A DNA stretch of 64,000 nucleotides from assembly GCA_019454045.1 (NCBI GenBank), contig SKCR01026802.1:52104-116103 (forward strand), in the 5' to 3' direction. The notes under the pieces were generated by a model, which made no database searches, was not told the origin of the DNA, and saw nothing but the letters and a program-made list of their open reading frames with translations. Each line of letters starts with the position of its first letter. The first letter of the stretch is position 1. Below are positions 1 to 9,811 of the stretch, one piece after another. This DNA is from Zanthoxylum bungeanum. Its lineage: Eukaryota > Streptophyta > Magnoliopsida > Sapindales > Rutaceae. The translations under genes were made by a program, and so were the position numbers.

Positions 1-486
1 CTTCCCATCAAACTCAACAGATCCTCTTTCTTTCATTCCTTTAGCAATATTATCTTCATTAACTATAGGAGCTACCTGAGCTGGACCATGACCCCATGCT
101 GGAGGGTAGTAATACGGATAAGGGTAAGCACCAGGAGGAACATCGGCTGGCGGAGGAGCATAATAAGGTGGAGGGTAGTAACCCGGAGGAGGTATAGGAT
201 AACCCTGATTTACTGGAGGAGGTGGAGGAGGTGTTGGAATATTTCCCTGAGGTGCTGCAGGGGCTGGAGGAACATTACTGCTAGGAGGATGATGAACTGG
301 GGTACTATCCCCGAAAACCGAGGCTATGGAATCTTCTACAACAGGATTAGGGTTCCCTTCAAAGGTTTCTACATCATAAGAATTAACCTCCTCATCAACT
401 GGAGGTGCCCTAGAAGGTTGGCCAATATTTGCTATCCTACGAGTACGGACTCGACCTGTACCTCGAACTCTGAGACGCGGAGGCAT
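1..486 (-). CDS. Ty3/gypsy Gag, N-terminal part (runs off window)
   Basis: On the minus strand an ATG at 486-484 opens a frame of 162 codons that is still open at position 1, so only the N-terminal part of Gag is present. The start reads MPPRLRVRGTGRVRTRR, a basic opening typical of plant Ty3/gypsy Gag proteins. A very Pro/Tyr/Gly-rich stretch follows at about residues 75-140 (runs of PPPPPP and repeated PPxYY). Gag forms the cytoplasmic virus-like particle that packages the element RNA. The start is supported by context: it lies about 90 bases downstream of a primer-binding site and LTR on the same strand. A plus-strand open frame over 88-531 is its shadow. Family assignment rests on this layout, the MPPR start and the LTR form; no capsid or pol domain is inside the window to confirm it. 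Confidence 0.72.
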   Translation of the reverse strand, partial: MPPRLRVRGTGRVRTRRIANIGQPSRAPPVDEEVNSYDVETFEGNPNPVVEDSIASVFGDSTPVHHPPSSNVPPAPAAPQGNIPTPPPPPPVNQGYPIPPPGYYPPPYYAPPPADVPPGAYPYPYYYPPAWGHGPAQVAPIVNEDNIAKGMKERGSVEFDGK

Positions 487-573
487 CTGAAAACACATGA
501 AAGATGTCAACCGCTAGAAGACATAGAATAACTAATAAAGAAATTGAAGTGTCTACATAATCTATGAACCCTG

Positions 574-586
574 GGCTCTGATACCA
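574..586 (-). other. Primer-binding site of the gypsy element
   Basis: The minus strand reads TGGTATCAGAGCC, the standard plant retrotransposon primer-binding site complementary to the 3' end of initiator tRNA-Met. It sits directly inside the LTR end at about 588 and upstream of the Gag start at 486, which fixes the element's orientation. Confidence 0.9.
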
Positions 587-587
587 G

Positions 588-1759
588 TCACACCCGTCCC
601 CTTAGGTAGGGTAGGGGTGAGACAGAGACCTGAAACTGGCAGAGTTTCCCCTGTAATATGGACTAATCCTCCAAATACAAGGAAAAATCTAAACTGAAAA
701 TATCATCATAACATAGGATCTCCATGATCCAACTCAACATAATCAATATTCGATCCATACTTCGTAGCAAAATATATAAACTTCTAAAAACAAACTCATT
801 TAATGCATTACCTTAAAATTCATTTAAGAAAACATACATACTATATACTTTTGAAAACATCAATGTTACAGGCTTATCCACGCACCTGGTGAGCTGGCTA
901 CTGAGAAAGGGACTATGCAGCAGAACCGTCTCTGCTTACGGTATCACGATCACCTAACAGTCAAAATAATTTACTATAAGGAACATAATCCTAACTAGAA
1001 TAGATGAAAGAATATGCGAGAAACGTGGTTCGGTCGCTCTCGCAAACTTAACGAAAATTAAGATTCGGAGGTCCGTTACTACTCGGAATGGTCTGAAATT
1101 CTAGGAGGAGACTCGGGAAGTCGGCACGGAGACACTTTCCGGTGCGTGGTGGCCACGCGCCGTTCACCCAAGCCGCGCGTGGGCCCCACGCGCCGCCACA
1201 TAGGGCGTGCGTGAACGCCACACGCCGGTCGGATGAAGAAAAATCCGACGACCGTGTATTCCTCTCCCTCTCCCGGATCTAATGCCGCTGACGGTTCGTC
1301 GATCGGAGTTCCGGATCAACGGGAAATCGAGAAAAATCATAAAAAGTTTCTTACCGAGATTTCTACAAAAATTGGGAGTTTCCCGAGATGAAACCACCAC
1401 CTTAATGATCCTCTCGACGAGATCTACACTTTTCCTTAAGGACTCGCTCGGGTTTTGACTACGGATCGGCCGGATCGGGACCAAAATTCTATTTTCTCTC
1501 TTTTTCTTCTTTTTTCTCTTTCTTCTTCTCTCTCTCTCTCACGTCTCTGACTCTTTCTTTTCTTATCTTTCTTTCTTCTATTTTTTTTTATTAAAGGAAG
1601 AGGTGGCTACTGAGTGAACTTAGGGTGTGCGTGTGTGTACAAAATATATACTTATATGGCAAAATTCGTTTGTCACCCTAAACTTGATCTTAACCGCATT
1701 TAAATTCCAACTTCCACAAACTTAATAATTTAGTCCTTAAATTTATTTGGGGTGTTACA
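588..1759 (-). repeat. 5' LTR of Ty3/gypsy element
   Basis: The LTR starts on the minus strand at 1,759 with TGTAACACCCC and ends next to the primer-binding site with GGGTGTGA, an imperfect inverted match to its start. Length is about 1.17 kb. A TATA-like stretch lies around 1,640-1,660. A long pyrimidine-rich tract (plus strand, about 1,495-1,590) precedes a GC-rich segment at 1,130-1,260. The frame at 1,164-1,484 lies wholly inside this LTR and is not a gene. The partner LTR is outside the window, so no TSD can be checked; the outer flank is TGCTA. Confidence 0.78.
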
Positions 1760-2052
1760 TGCTACATAAGAAATCATTTGGCTCTTTGGTGATATGAGGG
1801 TCATACATTCTACTACTAATCCTCTCTACTATTATACCAAAAGTCTAATTTTTATCACTAAAAATAATGTCTACCATGAGGGCACAAAATATGATTAAAC
1901 CGATTTTCATTTTGTTCATCAATACATCGGTCAATGCGATGTTCAACTTCATGAAATACAATCTGAAGACCAAACGGCTGATCTTTTTACCAAACCTCAA
2001 CTTTCAAAAAGATGATTTCCAAACTCAAGCTTCATTCCCTTTCGCGAGCTTA
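1760..2052 (+). pseudogene. Copia RNase H C-terminus remnant (element K)
   Basis: A broken plus-strand frame carries the tail of a Ty1/copia RNase H. Pieces resemble the usual K-HIE-DFHFVH and ADLFTKPL signatures; the visible frame contains LKTKRLIFLPNLNF after a frameshift and ends with SFPFASLSLRGEGC. It lies immediately upstream of a purine tract and an LTR start, the normal position for the end of pol. The upstream boundary is uncertain. The element upstream of this point is missing, apparently truncated near the gypsy LTR. Confidence 0.55.
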
Positions 2053-2070
2053 AGTTTAAGGGGGGAGGGG
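2053..2070 (+). other. Polypurine tract of element K
   Basis: The stretch AGTTTAAGGGGGGAGGGG ends exactly where the LTR begins with TGTTAAGG. This is the expected plus-strand priming site for reverse transcription. Confidence 0.7.
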
Positions 2071-2402
2071 TGTTAAGGAAAGAATTCCACTTATTATAGA
2101 CACAATCAGGATGTAATCTCTGGTTTAATTGTTCCAAATCCCCAAGATTATGATCCTATAATTTTCCATTATTCTTTCCTTATTTACATTAGTACTATTC
2201 CTGTATAAAATCCATTATAGAGTACAAATAATTCAAGATTAAATACAAATCTCCAAAGATAGTGTAATTGGCTAAACTCGTGCAGTGAAAATAAGAGGCC
2301 ACATCAAATCCTATGAGATATGTTAAATTTGGGATTTGGGTGGGATGAAGATATAATATATAAGAAAGAGATTTAGACATTCCTTTTAAAAATAAAAAAT
2401 AC
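2071..2402 (+). repeat. 3' LTR of copia element K (3' edge uncertain)
   Basis: It begins with TG directly after the polypurine tract. A TATA-like TATAAAA at 2,204-2,210 and an A-rich AATAAAAA signal at about 2,393 fit LTR promoter and polyadenylation positions. I placed the end at about 2,402 (TACA) only by this logic; no partner LTR is present for comparison. Confidence 0.45.
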
Positions 2403-2408
2403 AAGAAG

Positions 2409-2450
2409 TGGATTCAGTCTTCTAATATTTGGATTCAGTCTTCCAATATT
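2409..2450. repeat. 21-bp tandem duplication
   Basis: Two adjacent copies of a 21-bp unit, TGGATTCAGTCTTCTAATATT and its near copy, differ at one base. Confidence 0.85.
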
Positions 2451-3175
2451 TTTATTTAAGATATTGGGTCCTAATCCTTTTATAAAAAGATATTATAATT
2501 TTCATAGAAACTGTTATGTACATGTGTCGTGATTTAACTATTTTTAAGAAGTTGTAAAGGACACCAGTAAATTTAGGTGTATCAAGTCAATCTTGTTATG
2601 CTGATTAATAGAACAGTAGATTTACGCGGATCTCATAATATATATATATAATTTTAAATTAAAATTATGAGGCTCAGTTAGTTTAAATGTTCTATCCATT
2701 TAGTAGAGATGGTGCGCCAGAAACACGAAAGCCATTCAAGCACTATTGTTGTTGTTGCCTTGCGACCAAATTTCGTGATCAAACATATAATCATGACATT
2801 AATAAATTAATGAGAGAATAAAAAGTATGGCTCTTTAAAAGATTTCATCAGATAAAGATCATGTTAGAATATTTTATTCTACTATTATTATGGACTTCTA
2901 TTAATTGTGATATAGATTTTAACAAAACGTTAAGATAATTGATTTTGTAATAGAAACTGTGAAGTCCAATTTTTAGATCTAATAAAGTGTGTTGGACTCG
3001 ATATTAATTGATGTTATGAGCTTTTGATGGGTGAGCCCATTACACTCAATAAATTAGTGAGCTAAGATCTTACTCTCACTCCTCTATAATAGCTTACTTA
3101 ATAAGCCACCTTAATTTGGATAAAAAGATTCTTAAGCTTTTCTCTCTCTCATATTAAAAAGATCAGCTTTTTGAC
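2451..3175. other. Spacer without recognised gene
   Basis: AT-rich DNA with no credible reading frame. Parts such as the GTGTTGGACTCGATATTAAT stretch near 2,990 look like old LTR sequence, but no pair or boundary is visible. Confidence 0.5.
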
Positions 3176-3226
3176 AGTTAAACTTGTATCAACAGTAACA
3201 AAGTGTTTGGGAACAGAGAAAGCTTT
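3176..3226 (-). repeat. Terminal 51 bp of element A LTR (3' copy)
   Basis: 50 of 51 bases match 22,321-22,371, which sits directly upstream of the A primer-binding site. I therefore read it as the end of the 3' LTR, joined to integrase by a deletion. It is also open as codons (PKHFVTVDTS), so a coding origin is the alternative. Confidence 0.55.
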
Positions 3227-4396
3227 CTTTTCCATAGCAGCAAGACCCCAAAGATCAGTATAAACTAAATCCAGAGGCATTTTAGTCTTAATTGAGGATG
3301 AAGGAAAATGAAGTTTATGCAATTTTCCATACTGACATGCATCACAAAAATCAAAGAACATATCTTTATCAATGCTTGAGAAATTATCACAGAGTTTAAG
3401 GGCTGTTTTCATGACATGAGGACTTGGATGACCAAGCCTCTGATGCAACAATTTGAAATTGAGTTTAGTAAAACTACGGGGTCTGGAAACAACAAAAGCT
3501 TGTGCAACATTATTACTTTCTGTATTGATTGGAACAACACAATTTGACTGGTTACTATCTTCAGAGGCAAGAGAAGTCATCATAGAAACGACTTGTTGAT
3601 GTGAGAAAGAAATAAAAGAGTATTCTGTCAATTTATTAGAGACTGGTAGCAATTTGTAAAGTCCTTTATCAGCAATCCCTTGAGCAAGCAGAGTGCCCTT
3701 CATCTTGTCCTTAATAAAACAAAGGTTAAGAGAGAATTCAACAAAGACATTATTATCTTCAATGAGTTTGGAAATACTGAGGAGATTTTTAGCAATAGAT
3801 AGAACATATAATATATCAGTGAGAGAGAGATTAGAACCAATAAGAGTATCTAAGGTAGCAGTGTCTATATGTGAAATTTTAAGACCATAGTTATTACCAA
3901 TAAGTAACTTTTCTGTACCTGTGTACTCTTTACTGTCATTCATGTTGCTGAGGTCATTTGTAAGGTGATGAATGGCTCCACTGTCAATAAACCACCCTTG
4001 ATCAGCCACTGTTTCTGGTGTTTCCATATAAGCTGCTTTGTTAAATTGATTTTTCCCTGAAAACTGATTCCCTTGATACTGGTATCCACTTTGTTTGAAT
4101 TGATCATATAAAAATTCTCTATTGCACCTATTTTTGCACTTAACTGCTGAATGACATTGCTTTTGACAAATTTGACAGATCTCAGTTACATAGTTTGGAT
4201 TCCAGTTCTTGTTTCCTCCTTGTTGATTACCATTAAAGCCTCCTCTAGCATGTCCACTGCTATTATTCGAGTTCCTGACTTGGCCATGATTCCAGTTGCC
4301 ATTATTACTATAACCTCTTCCTCATTGGTTAAAAATTTGATTACCACTACCTCTATTGTAACTTCTTCCTCCTCTATTGTTCTTGTAACTGCCTTG
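3227..4396 (-). pseudogene. Element A Gag C-terminus, protease and integrase start
   Basis: A single frame runs from 4,396 down past 3,227, interrupted by one TGA near 4,325. In order: a Gly/Asn/Arg-rich Gag tail; a zinc knuckle CQICQKQCHSAVKC with perfect CX2CX4HX4C spacing that would bind RNA; an aspartic protease site FIDSGA at about residues 13-18 counted from the Met at 4,027; and the integrase zinc domain with HQRLGH and CDACQYGK. The frame stops in the first strand of the integrase core (VYTDLWG), so two of the three catalytic acids, RT and RNase H are missing. The product cannot be functional. A plus-strand frame at 4,151-4,441 is a shadow. Confidence 0.8.
4392..4396. repeat. TSD of element B, left copy (CCTTG)
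   Basis: CCTTG here and at 21,567-21,571 flank the two ends of element B exactly. Confidence 0.92.
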
Positions 4397-6264
4397 TGTT
4401 GGTTTTCAAAGTTCATGCGCAACGGAAATCATGTTCGGTAAAAAAAAATTATTTTATTCATACATGAACAATCAAAATCGGATCCGTATTTTCTAGCACA
4501 TTAATAACATAAATATTTAGAACTCAAGTAAGAAATATACATGTTGATCTGGATCTTTATGAATCACGATTCTTTGAACCACGATCTTCCTCGACTTATC
4601 TCCTCACCTCCAATGGCACGTGGGGGCGTGAAAATAATTACGAAAAATACTCTAATTTATTAAGGATCTGTGTACTCAACACATGAAACGAATCCTGGAT
4701 GCTGTTTCATTTTGATTTTCTTAAAATCAAACTTAAGAAAAATAAAAGAAAACTATTATCCTTTATTTTCTCTTTCCAGCCTACGTTTTTGTTTCTTGTT
4801 GTTCTATTTTATTTTGATAAAAAATCTCAATTCCAAAAACAACAACCCTTGCTCACGGTTTTTCAATTTTAAAAGGATTTTGTTTTCTCTTGATTAACTT
4901 TGATCAAAATCAAATTCTTATCAAGCAAATCCATTAAGGATATTATTAATTTTAATTTTCAAAAAATCAAAAATAAAATCCTTTGATATTTATCCTATAA
5001 ATTATCAAAGATAATTCATTAAAAACAATTTTTTAAAATTTTAAACTTTTGAAAATATTATCTCATTAAATTAAAATTTAATTAATCAAATTAAATAAAT
5101 ATTAATTTTCATAATTTAATAAATAGATACATTATCTATTGATAAATATTTTAGAACAACATTTGTCATAATTTCCAAACAAGAGTTACATGGAATAATT
5201 AGAGTGTAAACAAATTCATAATTATTTTATACAATTCACAATTATTTTTCTTCGCAATTATAATCGTTCGAACAGTGATAGAAGACGACGAGGGGACCGA
5301 TGGACCTATAATTCTAAGCTCCAATAATTTCGTCGATTAATCATAAACTCTTTTATTAATCAAACGAAATCATTAATTCTGGAATAACTCCACTAAATAC
5401 CCAGAATTGCACTCTCAGAATTATAGAATTAATTACTCAAAGTATTCGTCTATTGATATAATCATTACCTATGCGATGATCCTCCATAACAGATTCGTAA
5501 AGGAGCTAGATATAAAAAAATCTGTTAACCTCTCCAATTACATCTTTATCCTTGATTTCCATTAGTTCTTAAGTGAACAATTAATTCATAACTTTTATGA
5601 ATTTGCGCGCTAATTGTTCAAGTCCTGAACTAACAAACAAGGGAATCTTATGAACAGATTTCATTATATTAGGTTAGCATTCTCAGCTATTCATTCAACT
5701 CATTCCCAAAATACAAGGTTTACGAAATGTAATAAATACAAAGCCATACCGAGTAAATTAAAGAATAAATTAATATGATATAGGAGTCTGCTAAATACAA
5801 TGAATTAAGATCATCACATATATGACTATCTTTATGATAAAATTGATGTTCTATATTTAACGGAATTATTAGAACTTTTCAATTTTATCTGGTCTTGTCC
5901 AATATACTCTTATTATATAAAATACATTCATTTTTATGTCTCTACATAATATAGTCTGGATAGAACTATACCATTCATACTGGAATGAACTGTATTTATG
6001 ACTTTGGATTTGAAGATTCCCAACATCAAATCATAGTCATGGATAAATTTTGATTATTACTCTTTAAATTTTATCCATGCATATATGTATGTAATATTTT
6101 ACATACACATATATGTTTAATTTAAAGCTACATAAATAATCACGGAATTTTCATGAATTTTATAAAGCAAATCAAAATGCATACATGGAATAAAATAGAA
6201 TCACAAATTTATTAATCAATCATGTTTCGAACACATTTGCTTGTCGGACATACAAATCCCAACA
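4397..6264 (-). repeat. 3' LTR of element B (1,868 bp)
   Basis: It starts on the minus strand at 6,264 with TGTTGGGATTTG, right after the polypurine tract, and ends at 4,397 with AAAACCAACA. TG/CA ends and a 6-bp terminal inverted repeat are present. The whole span is AT-rich and non-coding; small open frames within it, such as 4,670-4,897, are chance. Confidence 0.93.
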
Positions 6265-6278
6265 AACTCCCACTTGCC
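6265..6278 (-). other. Polypurine tract of element B
   Basis: The minus strand reads GGCAAGTGGGAGTTTG into the LTR start. Elements D, E, F and G have nearly the same tract (CCAAGTGGGAGATTG), which suggests a common reverse-transcription machinery. Confidence 0.85.
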
Positions 6279-7711
6279 CTAAAGCAAATGAGACATGTCT
6301 CTAATCCCCAATCCTTCTAGATGCCCCTCAAAACTCTTTGCAGGCAGCGTCTTAGTAAAATGATCAGCTAGATTCTCTGCAGATGGAATCTTCAGAACAG
6401 CCACGTCTCCACGTTGCACAATGTCCCTAATCACATGATATTTTCTCTCAATATGTTTTGATCTCTTGTCGCTTCTTGGTTCTTTGGAATTAGCCACTGC
6501 ACCACTATTATCACAATAAAGTGACAATGGCTTGTCCATATCTGGAACCACTTCCAGATCGGTAAAGGACTTTCGGAGCCAAACCGCTTCTTTGGCAGCT
6601 TCACAAGCAGCCACATATTCGGCTTCCATAGTTGAATCAACAACACATGATTGTTTGATGCTTCTCCAAACTATAGCTCGCCCACCAAGTGTAAATACTG
6701 ATCCAGATATCGACTTTCGATCATCTATATCTGATTGAAAATCAGAATCAGTATATCCAATCGGAATCAAATCCCTGCCAGAATAAACAAGCATATAGTT
6801 CCTCGTTCTCCGTAGATACTTGAGAATATGCTTAACTGCTACCCAATGATCTAATCCTGGATTTGACTGAAAATGACTAACTATTCCCACTGCATAGCAT
6901 ATATCAGGTCTTGTGCATAGCATAACATACATCAAGCTCCCTACTACCGACGCATATGGAATCCGTCTCATATCTTATTCCTCTTGGGGTGTCGAAGGAC
7001 ACTGCCTTTTAGAAAGAACAACTCTATGACGGGAAGATAAGTTACCTTTCTTGGAGTTTTGCATTGAATATATAACAAGCATCTTGTCAATAAACAATGC
7101 TTGAGACAGAGGTAGCAGCTTTTTCTTGCGATCTCTAATAAGACGGATCCCAAGAATGTAACTTGCTTCTCCCAAATTTTTCATTTGGAATTGTTCAGCT
7201 AGCCAAGCCTTTACGTCTGATAATAGTTCTACATTATTCCCAATAAGTAGAATATCATCAACATAAAGTATTAGAAAGACCACTCGCTTGTCCTTGATGA
7301 ATTTATAAACACAAGATTCATCATGATTTTGGATAAAGCCATAAGATTTGATCGCCTCATCAAATCTCATGTTCCAAGATCTGGACGCTTGCTTAAGTCC
7401 ATAGATAGATCTTTGCAACTTGCAAACCTTTTTCTTTTCGTCCTTACTTATAAAACCTTCTGGTTGCTCCATATAGATGGTCACTTCAAGATAGCCATTC
7501 AAAAAGGCTGTCTTGACATCTATCTGCCAAATTTCATAATCATAATGAGCAGCAATGGAAAGCAAGATTCGAATGGACTTCAGTATGGCTACTGGTGAAA
7601 AATTTTCCTCATAGTCAACTCCTTCTTTTTGGGTATAACCCTTTGCCACTAGCTTTGCTTTAATTGTCTCTACATTACCGTCCACTCCCCTCTTTCTTTT
7701 GTAGATCCATT
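6279..7711 (-). pseudogene. Element B reverse transcriptase C-part and RNase H
   Basis: One continuous minus-strand frame with a single nonsense codon (TAA at 6,975-6,977). RT motifs in order: KLVAKGYTQKEGVDYEENFSP, DVKTAFLNG, YGLKQASRSWN and the catalytic YVDDILLIG (YVDD at 7,265-7,254). RNase H follows from 6,971 with TDSDF, STMEAEYVAACEAAKEAVW, LYCDNSGA and KHIERKYH, so its acidic residues are kept. The protein copies element RNA into DNA and removes the RNA strand. The 5' part of RT is on the far side of element E (17,825 onward). Apart from the stop the frame looks nearly intact, implying fairly recent inactivation. Confidence 0.9.
7707..7711. repeat. TSD of element E, left copy (CCATT)
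   Basis: CCATT is found here and at 17,825-17,829, directly outside the two ends of E. Confidence 0.93.
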
Positions 7712-9795
7712 TGTTGGTTTTATTCTAGGTCCCAAGATCATCAAACAAGCATGAAGATGTGTGAAATACATATCAAAGAAGTTTCGGAATACTTACATTG
7801 ATCGGTTGAGACGATTTGAAGACAAACAAAACCATTTTTCAGCCCTCCAAGGTGCGCCCACTGCATGCAGTCCACTGCTCAATAATTTCAGTTTTGAGTC
7901 TTCAAGAATCCAAGATTTCAAGCTCCAATCTTCGTCTAATGATTCCCGGCTCGTGGGTGGGTTTCCCTAACACCTTCGTATGCCTCTTAGAAGTGTACTA
8001 GCACTTGGATCTTGCCACAAAATCCACAAAAACTTCCCTCACTGCTCACGTTTTTCAGCAGTAAAAACAGTGAGCTTTGGCCCTTTGGGCGTGAACATGA
8101 AGGAGATGGGAGAGAGATAGAGTTGTCTAGGGTTTACTTAAATCCATCTAATGAATAATAATAATTATTAAAGTGTAGAGAGAGATTTTTGTTTATATAA
8201 TTTAGGTAAAACCATTTCACCTTTTACCCTAAACTTGGTAGGTGTGGGTAAATGGTTTTCCAAAAGTAAAACAAGGTAGTTGGGTGGTAGGTACACCTAC
8301 CACACATGGGCCCCACATATTTAAATTCAAAATTCAAATATCCCTACGAACATTTGCCGCGGCTCGGTTCCGTTTAATCCGATTAAACGAACTTCCGTCG
8401 TTAAATAATTAAATCTAATTTAATTAAATATTGATGCGACGCAAATATATTACGAACGTCGTTTACGAATTAATTCTAAATTAATTCGTTCGTTCGCATT
8501 AAAGTCCGACTTTAATTTCGTAATGAAATCCAATTCATATTAATATATCCGATATATTAATTTTAGCCCATTCGAATAAATTAAATAGAAAAATCAAATT
8601 TAGCTATTAAATTTATTTTACCGATTAATTCCAAATTAATCGCGTTCTCTCTCTTTAGACGATATTTTATCCCAGATAAAATATCTCCGTAATTAATCCC
8701 AGATTAATTTTCTCTCTCATCGAAATAATCCCAGATTAATTAAAGTGCGAGTCATACGTCATCGGTGTATCATTGGGAAGCAACCCATGAGATCTCCGGA
8801 TATGTTGGCAGTAAATTCGGTCGTCGGACTATCCGAACACGTAAGTACCAAGTACAACGTTTTACCGATTCACAAGACAAGGTTGGCTTCTAGCAAAGCG
8901 CCATGCCTACCCAATTCTCCAGAAATATCCTTACAGGAATATATTGATCTGTATCAGGCGTAGTATACATCGTATAGTGCATATCGATCTAGTATCGGAT
9001 GGTCACGTGCTAGGCCTGGGGCTGGAGTTGTTTCTTCCCCGTACGAAGCACATGTCGGATGTCTGGTAACTAGTCTCTATAATCGGATATACATGACCTA
9101 GTCATAATATCCTGATGGTCGCGCAGCACTTAAGAGCACTAATACCGTATCCTACGTGACATCATCTCCACTATGACTGGAGTGATACTTCCGTCTTGAC
9201 ATCACACCCAATACTCTACGATTCTCAATATACCCAGTATTGGCGTACACAGAACCGGTTAAAGCCCTGGACGACCTCAACCAAAGTTTATTGATTGTCA
9301 TAAGTATTAGCGGTGCAAGTCTCAGGTTAAGACCAAATACACCTACCATGATGTCGGACTCCCATAGACACATAGTCAAACTACCAATGGGATTCCGAGG
9401 GGGTCTATCCAGAGCAAAGTTGTTTCTCGTACCATCGGTGAAACACAACCTCCTACCGCACTTGCATAAGTATCCAATACTTAAATATATGAGAACTATG
9501 CCTATTATGCCCTCACAACGTGCACAAGTGCAATACTAGTCTTTTACGCATTACCGATGTCCAATCTCGATAATACTCTGACTAGGGATATTTAATGATT
9601 AATCCTTTGTGGACTGATACTGTCTCATATCATTCTCAATCCAGGAACTAATATAGGGACCTCCTATCATTTATATATCTAAGGTGATCTAATCACAAAT
9701 GATAAGATAGCAATCTCCTTTGTCACATAGTTAATTTGTACAACAACACCATGATCTGTACAAATAGTGACGCTATGGGTCATAATTGTCCAACA
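7712..9795 (-). repeat. 3' LTR of element E (2,084 bp)
   Basis: Starts on the minus strand at 9,795 with TGTTGGACAATT and ends at 7,712 with AAAACCAACA. A TATATAAAC stretch at about 8,195 (minus sense) is a plausible promoter about 480 bp before the LTR end. Small frames inside, at 7,761-7,970 and 8,745-8,963, recur at the same offset in the other LTR and are repeat sequence, not genes. Confidence 0.95.
8372..8745. repeat. Chain of interrupted palindromes in E LTR
   Basis: Consecutive short inverted repeats with 3-5 base loops. Examples: 8,372-8,388; 8,406-8,426 (9-bp arms, CTA loop); 8,465-8,489 (11-bp arms ACGAATTAATT, CTA loop); 8,498-8,516; 8,539-8,561; 8,623-8,641; 8,661-8,685 (10-bp arms, CCCAG loop); 8,691-8,709; and about 8,727-8,742. 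The same chain is in the other E LTR at 16,400-16,773 and, with changed sequence, in F and G. Confidence 0.9.
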
Positions 9796-9811
9796 ATCTC
9801 CCACTTGGCCT
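9796..9811 (-). other. Polypurine tract of element E
   Basis: The minus strand reads GGCCAAGTGGGAGATT immediately before the LTR start TGTTGGAC. Confidence 0.9.

Noticed and set aside
88..531. Plus-strand 147-residue open frame rich in Arg and Trp
   Set aside because: It is the antisense shadow of the proline-rich Gag on the minus strand.
1164..1484. Minus-strand 106-residue open frame
   Set aside because: It lies entirely inside the gypsy LTR and resembles no protein I know; its GC-rich content explains the lack of stops.
7761..8963. Open frames at 7,761, 7,816 and 8,745, repeated at 15,789, 15,844 and 16,773
   Set aside because: The repetition looked like duplicated genes, but both sets lie at equal offsets in the two LTRs of E and on the strand opposite to the element.
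9152..9539. Overlapping opposite-strand frames recurring at 17,180-17,567, 43,013-43,423 and 50,749-51,172
   Set aside because: Conserved because they are LTR sequence shared by E and F; G has stops and shifts at the same place.
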